The position numbers were made by a program, and so were the translations under genes. Below, piece by piece: positions 21,959 to 33,304 of a DNA stretch of 64,000 nucleotides (position 1 is the first letter of the stretch; every line of letters begins with the position of its first letter). Under the pieces are notes generated by a model, which saw nothing but the letters and a program-made list of their open reading frames with translations, was not told the DNA's origin and ran no database searches. The stretch is from Dipteronia dyeriana (lineage: Eukaryota; Streptophyta; Magnoliopsida; Sapindales; Sapindaceae). The stretch spans positions 96,781,891 through 96,845,890 of the forward strand of contig CM065298.1 of assembly GCA_032871835.1 (NCBI GenBank). The letters run 5' to 3'.

Positions 21959-21977
21959 CCCTAGCAGCGGCGCCAAA
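21959..21977 (-). other. Primer-binding site of element C (tRNA-Asp type)
   Basis: The minus strand reads TTGGCGCCGCTGCTAGGGAG directly after the LTR. It differs from the tRNA-Asp complement at a few positions. Confidence 0.8.
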
Positions 21978-21981
21978 AACT

Positions 21982-23437
21982 TGATATGTCCTAAAGAAGT
22001 GTTCATACTCCCAAGTATAAGAGTGTCATAGTAATAAATTAACAGGTAAGACCGGGTCGAACCACAGGGAGGTTGTTCACTTTTCCTTGTAGAATTAATT
22101 ATCTAGATTAATTATTAAGCTTGTTATAAAATGTAAATCAGTTATAAAATGTAAATCAGTTAAAATTTCAAACTGAGACTAAGGGATCCACTGTTGGTAA
22201 TTCGAAAATGATCTAATAATTAATATTTAGTCCATATTAATGGGAGGGTACTCCACTCCATTGACCACTCTCTGATAGATATGGGTATAAGTACTCACTG
22301 TGCTAGACAACATCTGTCTGTCTATAGTGAGTCAAAACTCAAAAAAAGATCATAGAGGATAAACTACCCTCTAATAGATATGGGTAAAAGTACTCACTGT
22401 GCTAGACAATATCTGTCTATCTACAGTGAGTCAAAAACTCCACAAAGATCAGAGAGGAGAAACCACTCTCTGATAGATATGGGTAAAAGTACCCAATGTA
22501 CTAGACATTATCTGTATGTCTACAGTGAGTCAAAAACTCCACAAAGATCAGACGGGAGAAAGCATAAAAATAATAAACTTACCAAAATTGGATCATATTT
22601 TCCATACCAACAGTATCACCTTTGGCCCCAACTATATAAAATTAGCTAGACATAATTTAACTAGAAAAATTTAACTAGAAAATAGCTATTTTATTTAAAT
22701 TGAGAATTTGAGAACAAAAGAGAGAGAATTTCACAAATCTAATATCATATTTGGATTCATAATATGGAAATTAGGAGGGAAAGGCCCCTCTATTTATACA
22801 AAATACGGATGAAAATTGACCATCGGATGAATTTAGAATGAAGCGTTCAGATTTTGCCATGTCATCAATGAATAGTGAATAGTGAACAGTGAATGCATCC
22901 GTGAAAGTGAATAGTGAACAATGCACCGGCTTCTAGATTATTATTCTCTACAGCATGTGTACGGTACACTCACAATTTAGGCCAATCGAAATGTGCCACA
23001 TTATCGGTCAATAATCTTCTAGAAAGTCAACTATGAACAATGCACCGACTTCTAGAATGTGATTCTCTACAGTCGTGTGTATGGTGCACTCGCAGTTTGG
23101 GCCAATAGAAATGTGTCACGTCATCAGGAACAGTGAAATTCAACTGTGAACAATAAATAGTCAAAATTACGAAAATACCATTCGTGGCCTTCCTAAGGTT
23201 TTTGACGTTCTAAACTTGAAAACGATGTTTGTTTTGCCATCGAACTTCTCTATAATTTTGAATTGATCGAATTACCTCTGAAATACAAAGAAAAATACAC
23301 TGATTACTACACAACACATTTATTTAAGCAAGCGAACGAACGAACGAAATTATGTCTAAATTAGAGAATTAATCATATTGAAAGTGTAAAATGATGATAT
23401 TATCCCTTAGTAAACATATATTTTTCAGTGTTAATCA
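21982..23437 (-). repeat. Right (5') LTR of element C
   Basis: An uninterrupted 1456-bp copy. It includes the uninterrupted GGGATCCACTGTTGG site (about 22186-22200) that shows where B inserted in the sister LTR, and three palindromic tandem units (about 22255-22560). Confidence 0.9.
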
Positions 23438-23442
23438 TTAAC

Positions 23443-23700
23443 CTTCTCCCATAAATGCATTGTTTCTAACAATTCATATTAATTTATTTTCACTAAAGAG
23501 CCATCCAATTACATTATTACCCTTATTTATCTCTTCCTCAACCTTTCATACCTCACCGTTCTTTCTCTACAATCAAAACCACACATACATCGCATTTTTT
23601 TAGAATATTATCAAACAACATTTTCATACCGATAAATCAGTGGAAATCTGTGTAGAAATTGATAAAAAAGACGAAATGAGATATAATTGATTTTATTCTC
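23443..23700. repeat. Dispersed repeat R (right part), copy at 23.5 kb
   Basis: Strongly similar to 51460-51690 (shared blocks include CCATCCAATTACATTATTAC and CTACAATCAAAACCACACATACA). With the ~90 bases left of element C (8580-8670) it represents the site into which C inserted. The family is unknown; I see no coding sequence. Confidence 0.75.
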
Positions 23701-24829
23701 GAAATCTTTTCAACACAGTTGAAAGTATGTAAATTTTACGTATTTAATTAAAGTTTTTACTTTGTTTCATATTTATGTTGCTAGGTTAATTTTCAACTAT
23801 CACCAAATTGAAGTTTTGGGTGAAGAAAATGGTTAAAAAAATTCGGGTTTTTTATTTATGAATCCGTAGTGTGTCACGTTACACTCTTGTGTTTCAGTCT
23901 CCAAAGTAACATACACAATATGTGTTAGAGATGAGATGTTCCACTCTTCAAGAGTGAAACACAAGTTTAATAAAAACTAAAATAAAGGATATTTTTGACA
24001 ATATTTGGGTTGTGTTTATAAATTATAACAGTTTAAAAATTTGAATGAGTTGTAGATAAGAAACGCGTGCACACACGAATTTCCAGGTGTGCAATATCGT
24101 AATTAAAGTTAACCCATGGGCCATGGCCAATTGGCCTTGGGCGGCATGCCATTGTTAGATTATGGTTCATGTTATTGGCACCCGATCAATGTCTTTACGG
24201 CACCGATTTTATTAAAAAATAAAATTATCATTTGTGAATATAAAACGTGTTAGTATGGTGTCAACGTAACATTGGTGAGTAGAAAAAATAGAAAATGAAA
24301 AAAAAAACAAAAAAAAATCAGTAAAAACTCTATTTTAACTTATAAGTATACAAATCTAATTAGTAACAATGTTTTAAAAAATAAATAAATGAGTAATTAG
24401 TTTGATATTGTAGTAATTAGTTTACTTAATATTTATACAAATCTTAATAGTTTTTTTTTTTTGAAATGAACATTTCTTGATAGTTGGTACTAACAAAATC
24501 TTATGATTTTTTTTTGAAAGGTAACAAAATATTTGAAATATCCCTAGGAATCTAGGATATATGAATGACAATAGAGCTGGCTCAGGGCGAAGTGACCCTT
24601 CTCACACCGAATTTTCATAATATGGATATTTAGCAATCTTGGAGGGTAACTTTTTCAGACTTTGATTATTGCACAAACAAACTATCAAAGCGCTTCTTAA
24701 AACAAACACAAAAAAATCTTCATAAGATGATTAGTACTAACAAGTATAACAAATATAGCAATATAGAGTAACTACTATAATGTAAAGTAAATGAATTTAA
24801 TAAAAGAAGAAAAAATCAACACAAATTTT
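23701..24829. other. Unassigned AT-rich spacer
   Basis: No gene recognised. A short inverted pair, CTTGTGTTTCA / TGAAACACAAG (about 23889-23899 and 23957-23967), and poly-A/T runs are the only structure I see. Confidence 0.4.
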
Positions 24830-26617
24830 TTAAAAATGGTAAAACCTCACAACTGAGAAAACATCCACGGGTTGATTCCATAACCATCGGCAACACTATC
24901 TTTCACCAGTTGGTAGAATGTACACCATCAAGCGATTAATACACATGATCCACCCTATTGGATCGTCCCACTCTAACCTACCTTCAGGCCTTTTACTAGT
25001 GAGAGACTTGTCACTTTCTATCCAAGACACCTCACATGTCTCTAGAAGGTTTCTTGCTTAACTTTCAGGATCTCTCCGATCCAAGTCAAGACTTCATTGC
25101 TCAAGTTAGAACGTCACATTCCAACAAGAGACTTTCTCCTTTTACAAAACAATGATCTAAGTGAAGTGAAAACATACAAACAGAAGCAAAAAGAGTATGT
25201 AGATCAAATACACTTTATGAAAAATTAGTTATTACAATTCAAGCTCACAAACATATGAAACTAATCCTTGTGAACATGTTATAGGAAATCTAGAATATGT
25301 AATTCAATTCATACACAAAATATATATTGAAACCTAAACATGTCAATCAAAGCTAGAATAATAGATTTGCAACAAAAAGCACAAAACTAGCCTTGACTTT
25401 CAAGTGGACAAATCAGCACTTGAAATCCATAACATATTCACTCAAAGAAGAACTAGACTTGAACAATAGAAATCACAATAAAAATATGCTAATTCTAGAA
25501 CATATGACTAAAATTTAGAAATCAACAATCAGGAACAAACATAAAGTTTTTCTAGATTCACGTTCATGTTTATCAAAATTAGCTAAAAAGATATCCAATT
25601 AAAAATCACAAAACTAATTTCAAAAATTAATCAAACAAGTCCAAAAATAGAATCCAAATCATTATAAACACATTTCACATTCAAATCAAAAGGTTCAAGA
25701 AATTGATCGCAATAAACGTATACAGAATATGATTTACTTACAAGATGATGAACACTTGATGAAGATAAAGTAAATAAAAAAATTTGGACTCCAATTTTCT
25801 TTGAAAATACTTGAGACTTGTTCTCCTTTGAAAAGAAATAATTTTTGGTTTTTGAATCATAAAAAATGGATCTAAAATGAGTGAGATATTGTAAAAACAA
25901 AAAATGGACAAGTTATGAAATTTATGTACAAAATTTCAATTTAAAAGAATGGGAATTGATATGGCGTTGGAGAAACCACGGGAAGAAGAATGCACCATGC
26001 CACCTTAGCAGCCTGTGGAGTTGCGTCTCCACGGGATCAGAGGGTACCTTATCCGTGGAGGCCACACACCTCCACCGGAGAGAGGATGTTTTGGCAATTT
26101 GCCACACTTCTTCCCTTTTCTTCCAATTGTGTACCTCTCGCGTTCTTCGACCTTTCTCCGATCTTGGAACTCGAAATTCAAATTTGTTGTTGGATTATGA
26201 ACCCTAACTAACTCATGGACATGGATGTCTACAAAAATTTAATCAAAAACTTGAAATTTGACTCGATACATAAGGATTAAAACCATACAGGATAAACACA
26301 TAGAAAGTTACGTAAAATCCAACTCGAAACTCAAAAACTTATGCATGAGTAACTGAAACCTTCAGAACTTAATAAGGAACAATATGAGAACATATTTAAG
26401 TTCAATTCCAATAAAATATAAATAAACAAATGCAAGAACACACAAGTTTACCATTTTCTAGTAATAGTCCTAGAACATGCATTTTTACAAAAGTTGTCAA
26501 TTAAAAAATAATGCATGTGCATACAATAATATGTGTGTTTATGTGTTATACCAATTGAGAACAAAGATGCATGGACACAAATATATGCAATGTGTGTGCG
26601 TGCTTACGCCTTTCATT
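24830..26617 (-). repeat. Copia-type LTR fragment G1
   Basis: The reverse complement matches G3 (53870-56010) over most of its length: the AAACATCCA(C/T)GGGTT block at about 24863, repeated CAAG(T)CTT..GAG units at 24990-25150, the hairpin at 26053-26077, and the ATGAACCCTAACT block at 26197. Both the LTR start and its far end are missing. It abuts the F1 LTR at about 26618. Confidence 0.7.
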
Positions 26618-27408
26618 AAATGATTTATATACCTATTTAAGGTCCTCATTTCCTATCGTTTGTTCTCATTTTCGACTGTGTTTTTGTATATAATGTGTTT
26701 TGTTAGCCTTGTGTAAGTACATGTTCTCTAAATAAGGTTTGGAGCTAAATTGAAGAGATCTGGAGGCTCAAAGAGCTAAAATCGTAAAGGCTTGTGTTGA
26801 ACATCCAACTTGCGAAGGTTATATCTCCTTCCTCAGATCTAACCACGTTGAGATCCATATATATCCAGAATGCCCGGATGTCAAGTTTCTAGAAAATTTT
26901 ATGGATTGTGATTTCGAATTTTCAAGAGAAAGTTATGCATGTTTGAGTAACCAACGCGTGATGCTGAAAATTCCATGCCAGTGTTCATGACGACCTCTGT
27001 GGCAACCACCTTACTTGCCTTGAAGCTTGGAAAGGCCAAAACTGTCCTTTCATGCCCAAATTCGTACCCTAAGCCTTCCCACACTATAATTACAACAACT
27101 TCTCTGAAACCACACAACATCCTCATCATCTAAAGATTACTCTTAGCATACTTGATCTTCTTCACACAACAAAAGAGAGAGAGAGAAGCCTTTAAAGTCA
27201 TCAATAGAGCTTTTTCTCCATGGATGCCTCACGACTACCACCTTGTACATATCCACCACCATATTTTAGAGTAGATTGCAAGGAGAAAGGAGAGGTCTTG
27301 GACCAATTTCGAGCAAGCAAAGCATGGAACTCTTGGAGGGGTTTTCTTCAAGGGTTGTTTCCCTTTTACTCTTCTCTTGGTATATCTTATTTTCTTAGAT
27401 GTGTAATC
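26618..27408 (+). repeat. F1 5' LTR, left part
   Basis: Resembles 35861-36240, 59141-59480 and the reverse complement of 39880-40195 (AGGTCCTCATTTCC, ATCGTAAAGGCTTGTG, TATCTCCTTCCTCA). It stops at the D insertion site TAATC. Confidence 0.8.
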
Positions 27409-27694
27409 CGTTAAGGAAAACAACTCAAATGGAGCATATCACGGAGAAAATTCTATCACCAAATCTGAAAGTCGAGAGGCCATTATTATCTATAATAAAC
27501 CATCCCAGAATCAAGAAAAATCAAGAGATTTGTCAACTATACTGATCTGATTTGGTTTGCAATCACGTAAATTCATCTTTGTATTTATTTTTGCAAAGCT
27601 TCCTTATTTCCTCTATGTACTACATCTATATATTGTACAGAGTTATCAATGATAAAAGTACGCTTCCTTCCATCAAAAACTTTAGAAATTCTCA
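27409..27694 (+). repeat. 5' LTR of element D
   Basis: Begins CGTTAAGGAAAAC and ends AAATTCTCA. Pairs with 32100-32380. Confidence 0.92.
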
Positions 27695-27706
27695 TGGTAT
27701 CAGAGC
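27695..27706 (+). other. Primer-binding site of element D (tRNA-iMet)
   Basis: TGGTATCAGAGC, the standard plant Copia primer site, adjacent to the LTR. Confidence 0.92.
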
Positions 27707-27760
27707 AAACAAAACCTACAAGCTCTAACACCATAATTCTTTCTTCAGTTAGCAAACCAA

Positions 27761-28740
27761 ATGGAAGAGCCTCAACTTTCCATTCAATCCTTCCACCAGT
27801 GCTCAAGTTTGATCTTAATCAAACCGAATAACACCAACTACCTTATATGGCATTCCCAAATTCGTCATCTAACTCGTAGCCTAGGTGTGCTTCATCATTT
27901 TTAAAGCGGTGAAACACATGCTGCAGAAATAGAGGACGACAAAGGAAACAAGAGCCCAAACCAAGTTCATACTATTTGGACAAATAACAACGGGCTTATC
28001 ATCTCTTGGCTTTTCCTTACCATGAAAGAAGAGATGTAAAGCTCTATCCTTGAAGCTGAATTTACCACAGTGTACCAAATTTGGACGTCACGTGAAGAAC
28101 AACTCATTCCTATCATTATTGAGAATGAGGGACTGCAAAAAAAATATGCTCGTAACATTAAGATGGGCTCACGGTCTGTGGAGGAATATCTGAAGGAGTT
28201 CAAGATGATATGTGATAATCTTGCAACCATCAAGAAACCTGTCTTTGATATGGAGAATGTCTTTCAGTTTACTTGTGGTTTGGGATAAAAATATGAGAAA
28301 TTTTGTCTTGTTATGATTACAAAACCTCCATACCCAAGTTTTAGTCAGTTTGTGCTTGCTCTTCAAGGGCATGAGCAAACCATGGTTGTACAACGAGAAT
28401 AAGAAAGATTGTATATTGAGCATGCTCAAGCATTATTTGGGTAGTGTGAATGTGGATAAAACAATCGTAGAGGCAGATGTGGCTTCAATTATAGAGGTTG
28501 TGGCTTTACTCTTGCTGGACGGTATAACACTCAAAATGAAAGGCAAAACTCTCAAGGCAACAACAGTCAACAATAACCAAATCAAAACAAAAATCGACAG
28601 AGACAAAAGCAATTCAAGCAACAACATGACCCAAATAATACTACTGCCAAGCTTGCATGTCAGATTTGTGGGAGATCAAACCACCTCGAGATCAACTGTT
28701 GGTATTGGTTTGACTACTCATATCAATCTAAAGAGCTTCC
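27761..28740 (+). pseudogene. gag: gag of element D
   Basis: The ATG at 27761 opens a frame (FHQCSSLILIKPNNTNYLIW) like the N-terminus of Copia gag proteins, interrupted by a TAA near 27899. The capsid region continues in 28070-28288 (KMGSRSVEEYLKEFKMICDN) up to a stop at 28286, then LALQGHEQTMV. A CCHC zinc knuckle CQICGRSNHLEINC is encoded at about 28657-28698. The protein packages the element's RNA. At least three stops and frame changes separate the parts, so no full Gag can be made. Confidence 0.82.
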
Positions 28741-29480
28741 ACAAGCTCTTGATGCCATGGTTCTCAATGAAAATGATCCTTCTTTCTATGTCGACTCAAG
28801 AGCTATATCTTATATGATTAATGATCTAGGTAAATTATCCCACATTATACCTTATAATGGAAATGATGTTATTTATATTGGGAATGTAAATAGTCTGCCT
28901 ATAACTTACATTGGAGATACATGTGTTGACACTAAAGATGGAAAATTAAAATTGAAAGACGTTATTGTTGTACTGGGTGGAAAAGGAATTTGTTATCTAT
29001 TGGGAAATTTACTTCTCATAATTATTTCTCATTTGAATTACTTCTTCTTGCTTTGTCATTAAGGATCAAAAACAGAGAACGATAGCAAGTGGAACTAAGA
29101 GATGACATTTTTATGCTTTGGATGAATCGTTTCAGAAGGCTTTCAGTGTAATAAGGAAAAGTGGCTCTTATTCTATTTGGCACCAACGGTTTGGCCATCC
29201 TAATTTAAAGACATCGTCTTTGTTAAAGGAAAAGAAAGTCATTAATGTCACTAAATGGATTACTACAAAATATGTATATGTTAGTTGTCAATTGGGGAAG
29301 AGTTGTAAACTAACATTTATTTCTTCGAATAAAATTTCTGAGTTGCCTCTTGAAAAGATTTACTGTGATCTTTAAGGGCCTGCCCCTATTAATTTCAATC
29401 AAATATTTCGCTACTATGCAATATTTGTGGATGATTATTCTCGTGGTTTTATCCTTTAAAAGGGAAATCAAATTTCTTTT
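28741..29480 (+). pseudogene. Protease and gag-pre-integrase region of element D
   Basis: The frame 28757-29062 has FYVDSRAISYM, the Copia protease active site, in which the canonical Gly of DSGA is replaced by Arg; this alone should abolish activity. The pre-integrase segment at 29118-29375 contains YSIWHQRFGHPN (the His pair of the zinc finger) and CQLGKSCK. A TAA at 29373 interrupts the first catalytic region of integrase (CDL*GP). Stops lie between the two parts near 29060-29110. Confidence 0.8.
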
Positions 29481-30173
29481 GATGCTTTCAAAAGTTTCAA
29501 AATTTTGTTGAAAAAACAGTTTGATCATAAAATCAAAATTTTCCAATACGATGGTGGTCGCAAGTTTAGTTCAAATTCTTTTCTTGATCATGAGAGCGGA
29601 ATTCAAATGCAAATCTCTTATCTAGGTACACCTGAGAAAAACGGTGTTGTAGAGAGAAATCTCAAACATATAGTTGAGACAAGTTTGACATTACTCTTCC
29701 ATGCTAATTTACCAACTTCTCTTTCAGTTGAGGTATTTCTCATGGTTGTCTACTTGATTAATCGGTTGTCATCCTCATCTTTAAAATTTGAGAGTACTTA
29801 CTATAAGCTTTATAAACGGCATACAAACTATAATAGCTTGCGTGTGTTACAATGTCAATGCTTCCCTTCTTTAAGGCATCATGGTGGTTCAAAGTTCACA
29901 AAGAAAACATATCCTTGTGTTTTCTTGGGTTATAGCCAATACCACAAGGACCATCGATGTCTAGAGCTAGAAACGAAACGAGTCTACATCTCTCGCCATG
30001 TAGTGTTTGATGAAGAATATTTTTCGTATAAGGCCACTGAGAAAAAGCTTATCAATTCTCTGTTGATGGTGTTTGAATTTCCTTTCATGGATGAATGGTT
30101 TGATAGTGCCAAATTCAATCAATTCACCAAAAGATGCTGCTTTAGAAATAGAATCATTGACCAAGCAGAATGA
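29481..30173 (+). pseudogene. Integrase core of element D
   Basis: An open stretch of about 222 codons. The second catalytic Asp is in QYDGGRKF (about 29545-29568) and the Glu in PEKNGVVERNLK (about 29632-29667). The typical Copia C-terminal segment follows (KTYPCVFLGYS, YISRHVVFDE). The first catalytic Asp lies upstream, beyond a stop. The enzyme would insert element cDNA into chromosomes. The open length is notable but the domain is incomplete. Confidence 0.82.
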
Positions 30174-30510
30174 GGAAAAATCTCTTATGTTTGATGCTAA
30201 CGATTCACATTGCAATGATTTTCCTTTTGTTTATGGTGAAGATCAAACACTTTTCAAAAATAACAATTTAGTTATTGAGGATCAATCCATTGAAAATAAT
30301 GCTGAAAATAGAGCAATAAGTCGGGGGGTTGGAGAGGAAAACTCACCTCTTTCACCAACTAGTCAACACAGTAATTATGCTCATTAAGACACATTAATGA
30401 CAGATTTTAAAAATCTGAAATTTTCTATTCAACACACTAATTTTGCTTATAAAGACACTTTAATAACATATTTTGAAAATTAGAACTTATCTTTATCAGA
30501 TCCCCTATTT

Positions 30511-31400
30511 ATGCAAAATTTAGAATCAGATGTATCACAAGATCAACATCCAACTCGAGACCATCATCCTCCAGCTTATCTAAGAGATTATGTGTGTCTT
30601 ATGAACAACAATCACAATGCCCTTGTGATGGAAAATACAGCTCCTACTAAACCAAGAACTTTAAAATCTGCACTTAATGACCCAAGATGGGTTGGTAACA
30701 TGCGTGAAGAGTTGGATGCACTCTATGAAAATGGGTCCATTAAGCATTTTAAGGCCCGACTTGTTGCAAAGGGTTTTACTTGGATTTCTAGACTTGATTA
30801 CTACGAGATCTTTAGCCCGATTGTTAAAACGATAACAATTCGACATGTCATTTCCATCTATCTATCTCTTAGTTGTTGGATGAGACAATTAGATATCAAA
30901 ACGCCTTTTTTCATGGTCATCTCAAGGAGATTATTTATATGGAGTAACCAAATAGATTCATTTCCTCTCATCTTCATACTAATGTGTGTCTTTTGAAGAA
31001 ATCACTTTATGGGCTAAAGCAGGTGCCGCGTACATGGTCCGACAGACTCTCACAATACATTTTTCACATCGGCTTCTATTGTAGTAAGGCAGATTTATCT
31101 CTCTTTGTCCTACGCATACATAACATGGTTACCTTACTTCTCATTTATGTTGATGATATATTGGTTGTTGACAATGATAATATTTTCATCACTGATCTTA
31201 TTCAACAACTTGGCTATGAATTTGCTATTAAAGATTTAGGGTCTCTTAATTATTTTCTTGGTATAGCAATTAAGCCATTTCAGGGTGGAGTTTTCTTATC
31301 TCAAGCAAAATACACTCAAGATCTACTCACTTGCACTCAATTATACTTGAAAGCACTGCCAATGCTACACCTATGAGTCCCAAGGATAAAGTAATATCAT
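30511..31400 (+). pseudogene. Reverse transcriptase of element D
   Basis: Starts with LKSALNDPRWVGNMREEL and runs to KARLVAKGF. About 27 codons that normally precede KARLVAKGF (the region with CKWVFKIK) are deleted near 30735. The frame stops at 30994 and resumes at 30984-31376 with KKSLYGLKQ, the catalytic YVDD (31146-31157) and LNYFLGI. Copia family; the deletion and frame changes inactivate it. Confidence 0.87.
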
Positions 31401-32080
31401 CTCATCATTATCTGGTGGATGCCTTTTCCTGTTGGAGCATTACAATACCTCACATTCACTAGACATGATATCACTCACGATATTAATCAGGTTTTGCCAG
31501 CATTTCAATAATCCTACCATGGTTCACATGGAAGCAATAAAATGCACCCTAAGATATCTCAAAGGAACACAAGACTTTGGAGTGCAATTTCTCTATAGTG
31601 GTTCTCTTTCTCTCTATGGTTTTTACAATACAGATTGGGCTGGTTGTCCCACAACACGACGTAGTACTTCTGGATTTTGTATCTTACTTAATGCCAGTTA
31701 TGTTTCATAGAGCTCTAAGAAGTAACCTACAGTATCTCGATCTAGCTCTGAAGTAGAGTACCACTCTATGGCATCTGCCATTGCTGAACTCACTTGGCTT
31801 ACCTTTTTACTCCGAGTTATTGGCATCTAAATATCCAAACCTCCCTAGTTAATCTGTGATAATATTAGTGCTCTCCATATGTCAGTTAATCCAATGTTCC
31901 ATTCTCGTTCGAAACACATCGAACTTGACTACAACTTTGTTCATGAAAAAATGGCAATGTAGACTCTCGTCACTCAATACATCACTTCCTCTCCACAACC
32001 AGCAGATATCTTTAGAAAACCTCTCTCTAAAGCCGCATTCACACTCTTTCGAAACATGTTGGGTGTCAATTGTTATTCCC
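31401..32080 (+). pseudogene. RNase H of element D
   Basis: The segment 31432-31710 ends with DWAGCPTTRRSTSGFC, the first RNase H region. Farther on come SSSEVEYHSMA (catalytic Glu, about 31747-31779), CDNISAL (catalytic Asp, about 31855-31875) and [13 protein letters not shown]. At least five stops interrupt it (for example near 31708, 31724 and 31828). Confidence 0.82.
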
Positions 32081-32099
32081 TCTCTAACTTGAAGGGGCA

Positions 32100-32380
32100 T
32101 GTTAAGGAAAACAGTTCAAATGGAGCATATCATGGAGAAAGTTCTGTCACCAAATCAGAAAGTTAAGAGGCCAATATTGTCTACAATAACCATCCCAGAA
32201 TCAAGGAAAATCAAGAGATTTATCAACTATACATATCTGATTTGGTTTGCAATCACATAAATTCATCTTCGTATTTATTCTTATCAAAGCTTCCTTATTT
32301 CCTCTATTTACTACATATATACACAGAGTTATAAATGATAATATTACGCTTCCTTCCATCAAAAACTTTATAAATTCTCA
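32100..32380 (+). repeat. 3' LTR of element D
   Basis: Begins TGTTAAGGAAAAC and ends AAATTCTCA. Confidence 0.92.
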
Positions 32381-32385
32381 TAATC

Positions 32386-33283
32386 CCCATTTAGGAATAT
32401 TTGTAAACCTATATTTGTGCTCATTTATGCATATGATTGTTCTTAAATTCGATTGGGGTCTTGATTCACTCTTCTTGTTATTGATTAATCTCTTATCTTG
32501 ATATGGATGTGTGTGAAGATTAGAAATTGATATTTATACATGGATGAGATTAGGAGTAGATTAACTTAATATAGGAGTAGTTGTAATCAAATATCTCATT
32601 TGTGTGTGTATGTTGATGGATGGTCGAAATGCCTTACTTGGATTGGTTTGAGTGTATGTGAGTTAGGATTGTACTTCCATGGATGGCCTTCCAGGTACGA
32701 CCTTGACTACTTAGCTCTAAAATAATGAATGAAACTTGTTTTATGCATGGTCGTGCTAGAATAGGTTTTGGTTCTATGTTCCGGTGCTTAATGGGTCTTG
32801 GGAAAAGAGACACAATTGCTCTTCCATGGCCTTTGGGGAGTGATTAATGATTTTGGTATTCCTTAATCATGAGAACGAGCCCCTAACTTGAATTGGACCA
32901 TTGTTTAGCAATCCTCTAGGTGTGCACCTGTGTTTGGTCAACTCATTATCTCTATTGTAACCATTATCTTGCATCTCTCCAACCCACCAATTTATTTCTC
33001 TTTGAACATCATTCTCACCCCTTCATATTCTTTTGTTTTTATTTTCATTTCTTTCGCACACACCCCCACTATGTATACACCTCATACATACCATTCTCAC
33101 CACTTCCACATTCTTATTCACATGCTTACAATGAACACTAAAACTTGAGAAGGTTGACGGATGACACCCTCTACCGAACGATACCCTTGCTTTTTGATAA
33201 ACTAATCTCTTGACTCGTGTACTTGCGAGGTAAAAGATACAAAATATACATCTTTGACACATGCACAATGACGCTCTTATCAA
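32386..33283 (+). repeat. F1 5' LTR, right part
   Basis: Resumes at CCCATTTAGGAATATTTG. The reverse complement of 39360-39400 reads through the same site without an insertion, confirming the break. It ends CTCTTATCA before the primer site. Confidence 0.78.
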
Positions 33284-33286
33284 AAT

Positions 33287-33304
33287 GGTGTCATTGCCGG
33301 GAAG
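33287..33304 (+). other. Primer-binding site of element F1 (degenerate tRNA-Asp type)
   Basis: TGGTGTCATTGCCGGGAA, three bases after the LTR end. It is a decayed form of the TGGCGCCGTTGCCGGGGA site. Confidence 0.7.

Larger units (their letters stand above)
8671..23437 (-). mobile_element. Athila-like retrotransposon C, deleted, interrupted by element B
   Basis: The left LTR is split into 8671-8859 and 18681-19896 by insertion of B; the right LTR is 21982-23437. On the minus strand the LTR starts TGATTAACACTG and ends GACATATCA. The primer site is at 21959-21977. The flanking TSD is TTGAC (8666-8670) and TTAAC (23438-23442), 4/5. The interior (19897-21981) is only 2.1 kb. Compared with B it lacks gag-pol (B 10639-15072) and the LOG segment (B 15315-16077). 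The element could not move without help. Confidence 0.88.
27409..32380 (+). mobile_element. Copia LTR retrotransposon D
   Basis: LTRs 27409-27694 and 32100-32380 (about 285 bp) are flanked by an exact TSD TAATC (27404-27408, 32381-32385). The primer site TGGTATCAGAGC (27695-27706) for initiator tRNA-Met directly follows the LTR; GAAGGGGCA (32091-32099) precedes the 3' LTR. Domain order gag, protease, integrase, RT, RNase H is that of Ty1/Copia. All domains are broken. The 5' LTR begins CG instead of TG. The LTRs differ at many positions, so the insertion is old. Confidence 0.93.

Noticed and set aside
18870..22649. Conserved-looking small proteins MGKSTHCARQYLSVYSESK at 18128-18397, 18870-19145 and 22380-22649
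   Set aside because: They are translations of the palindromic ~100-bp LTR tandem units on either strand. The similarity is DNA-level repetition, not a protein family.
33287..33304. Possible tRNA gene fragments at the tRNA-Asp-like sequences (10123, 21959, 6151, 33287)
   Set aside because: Only the 3' terminal 18 nt of the tRNA is complementary, and each lies next to an LTR, so they are primer-binding sites.
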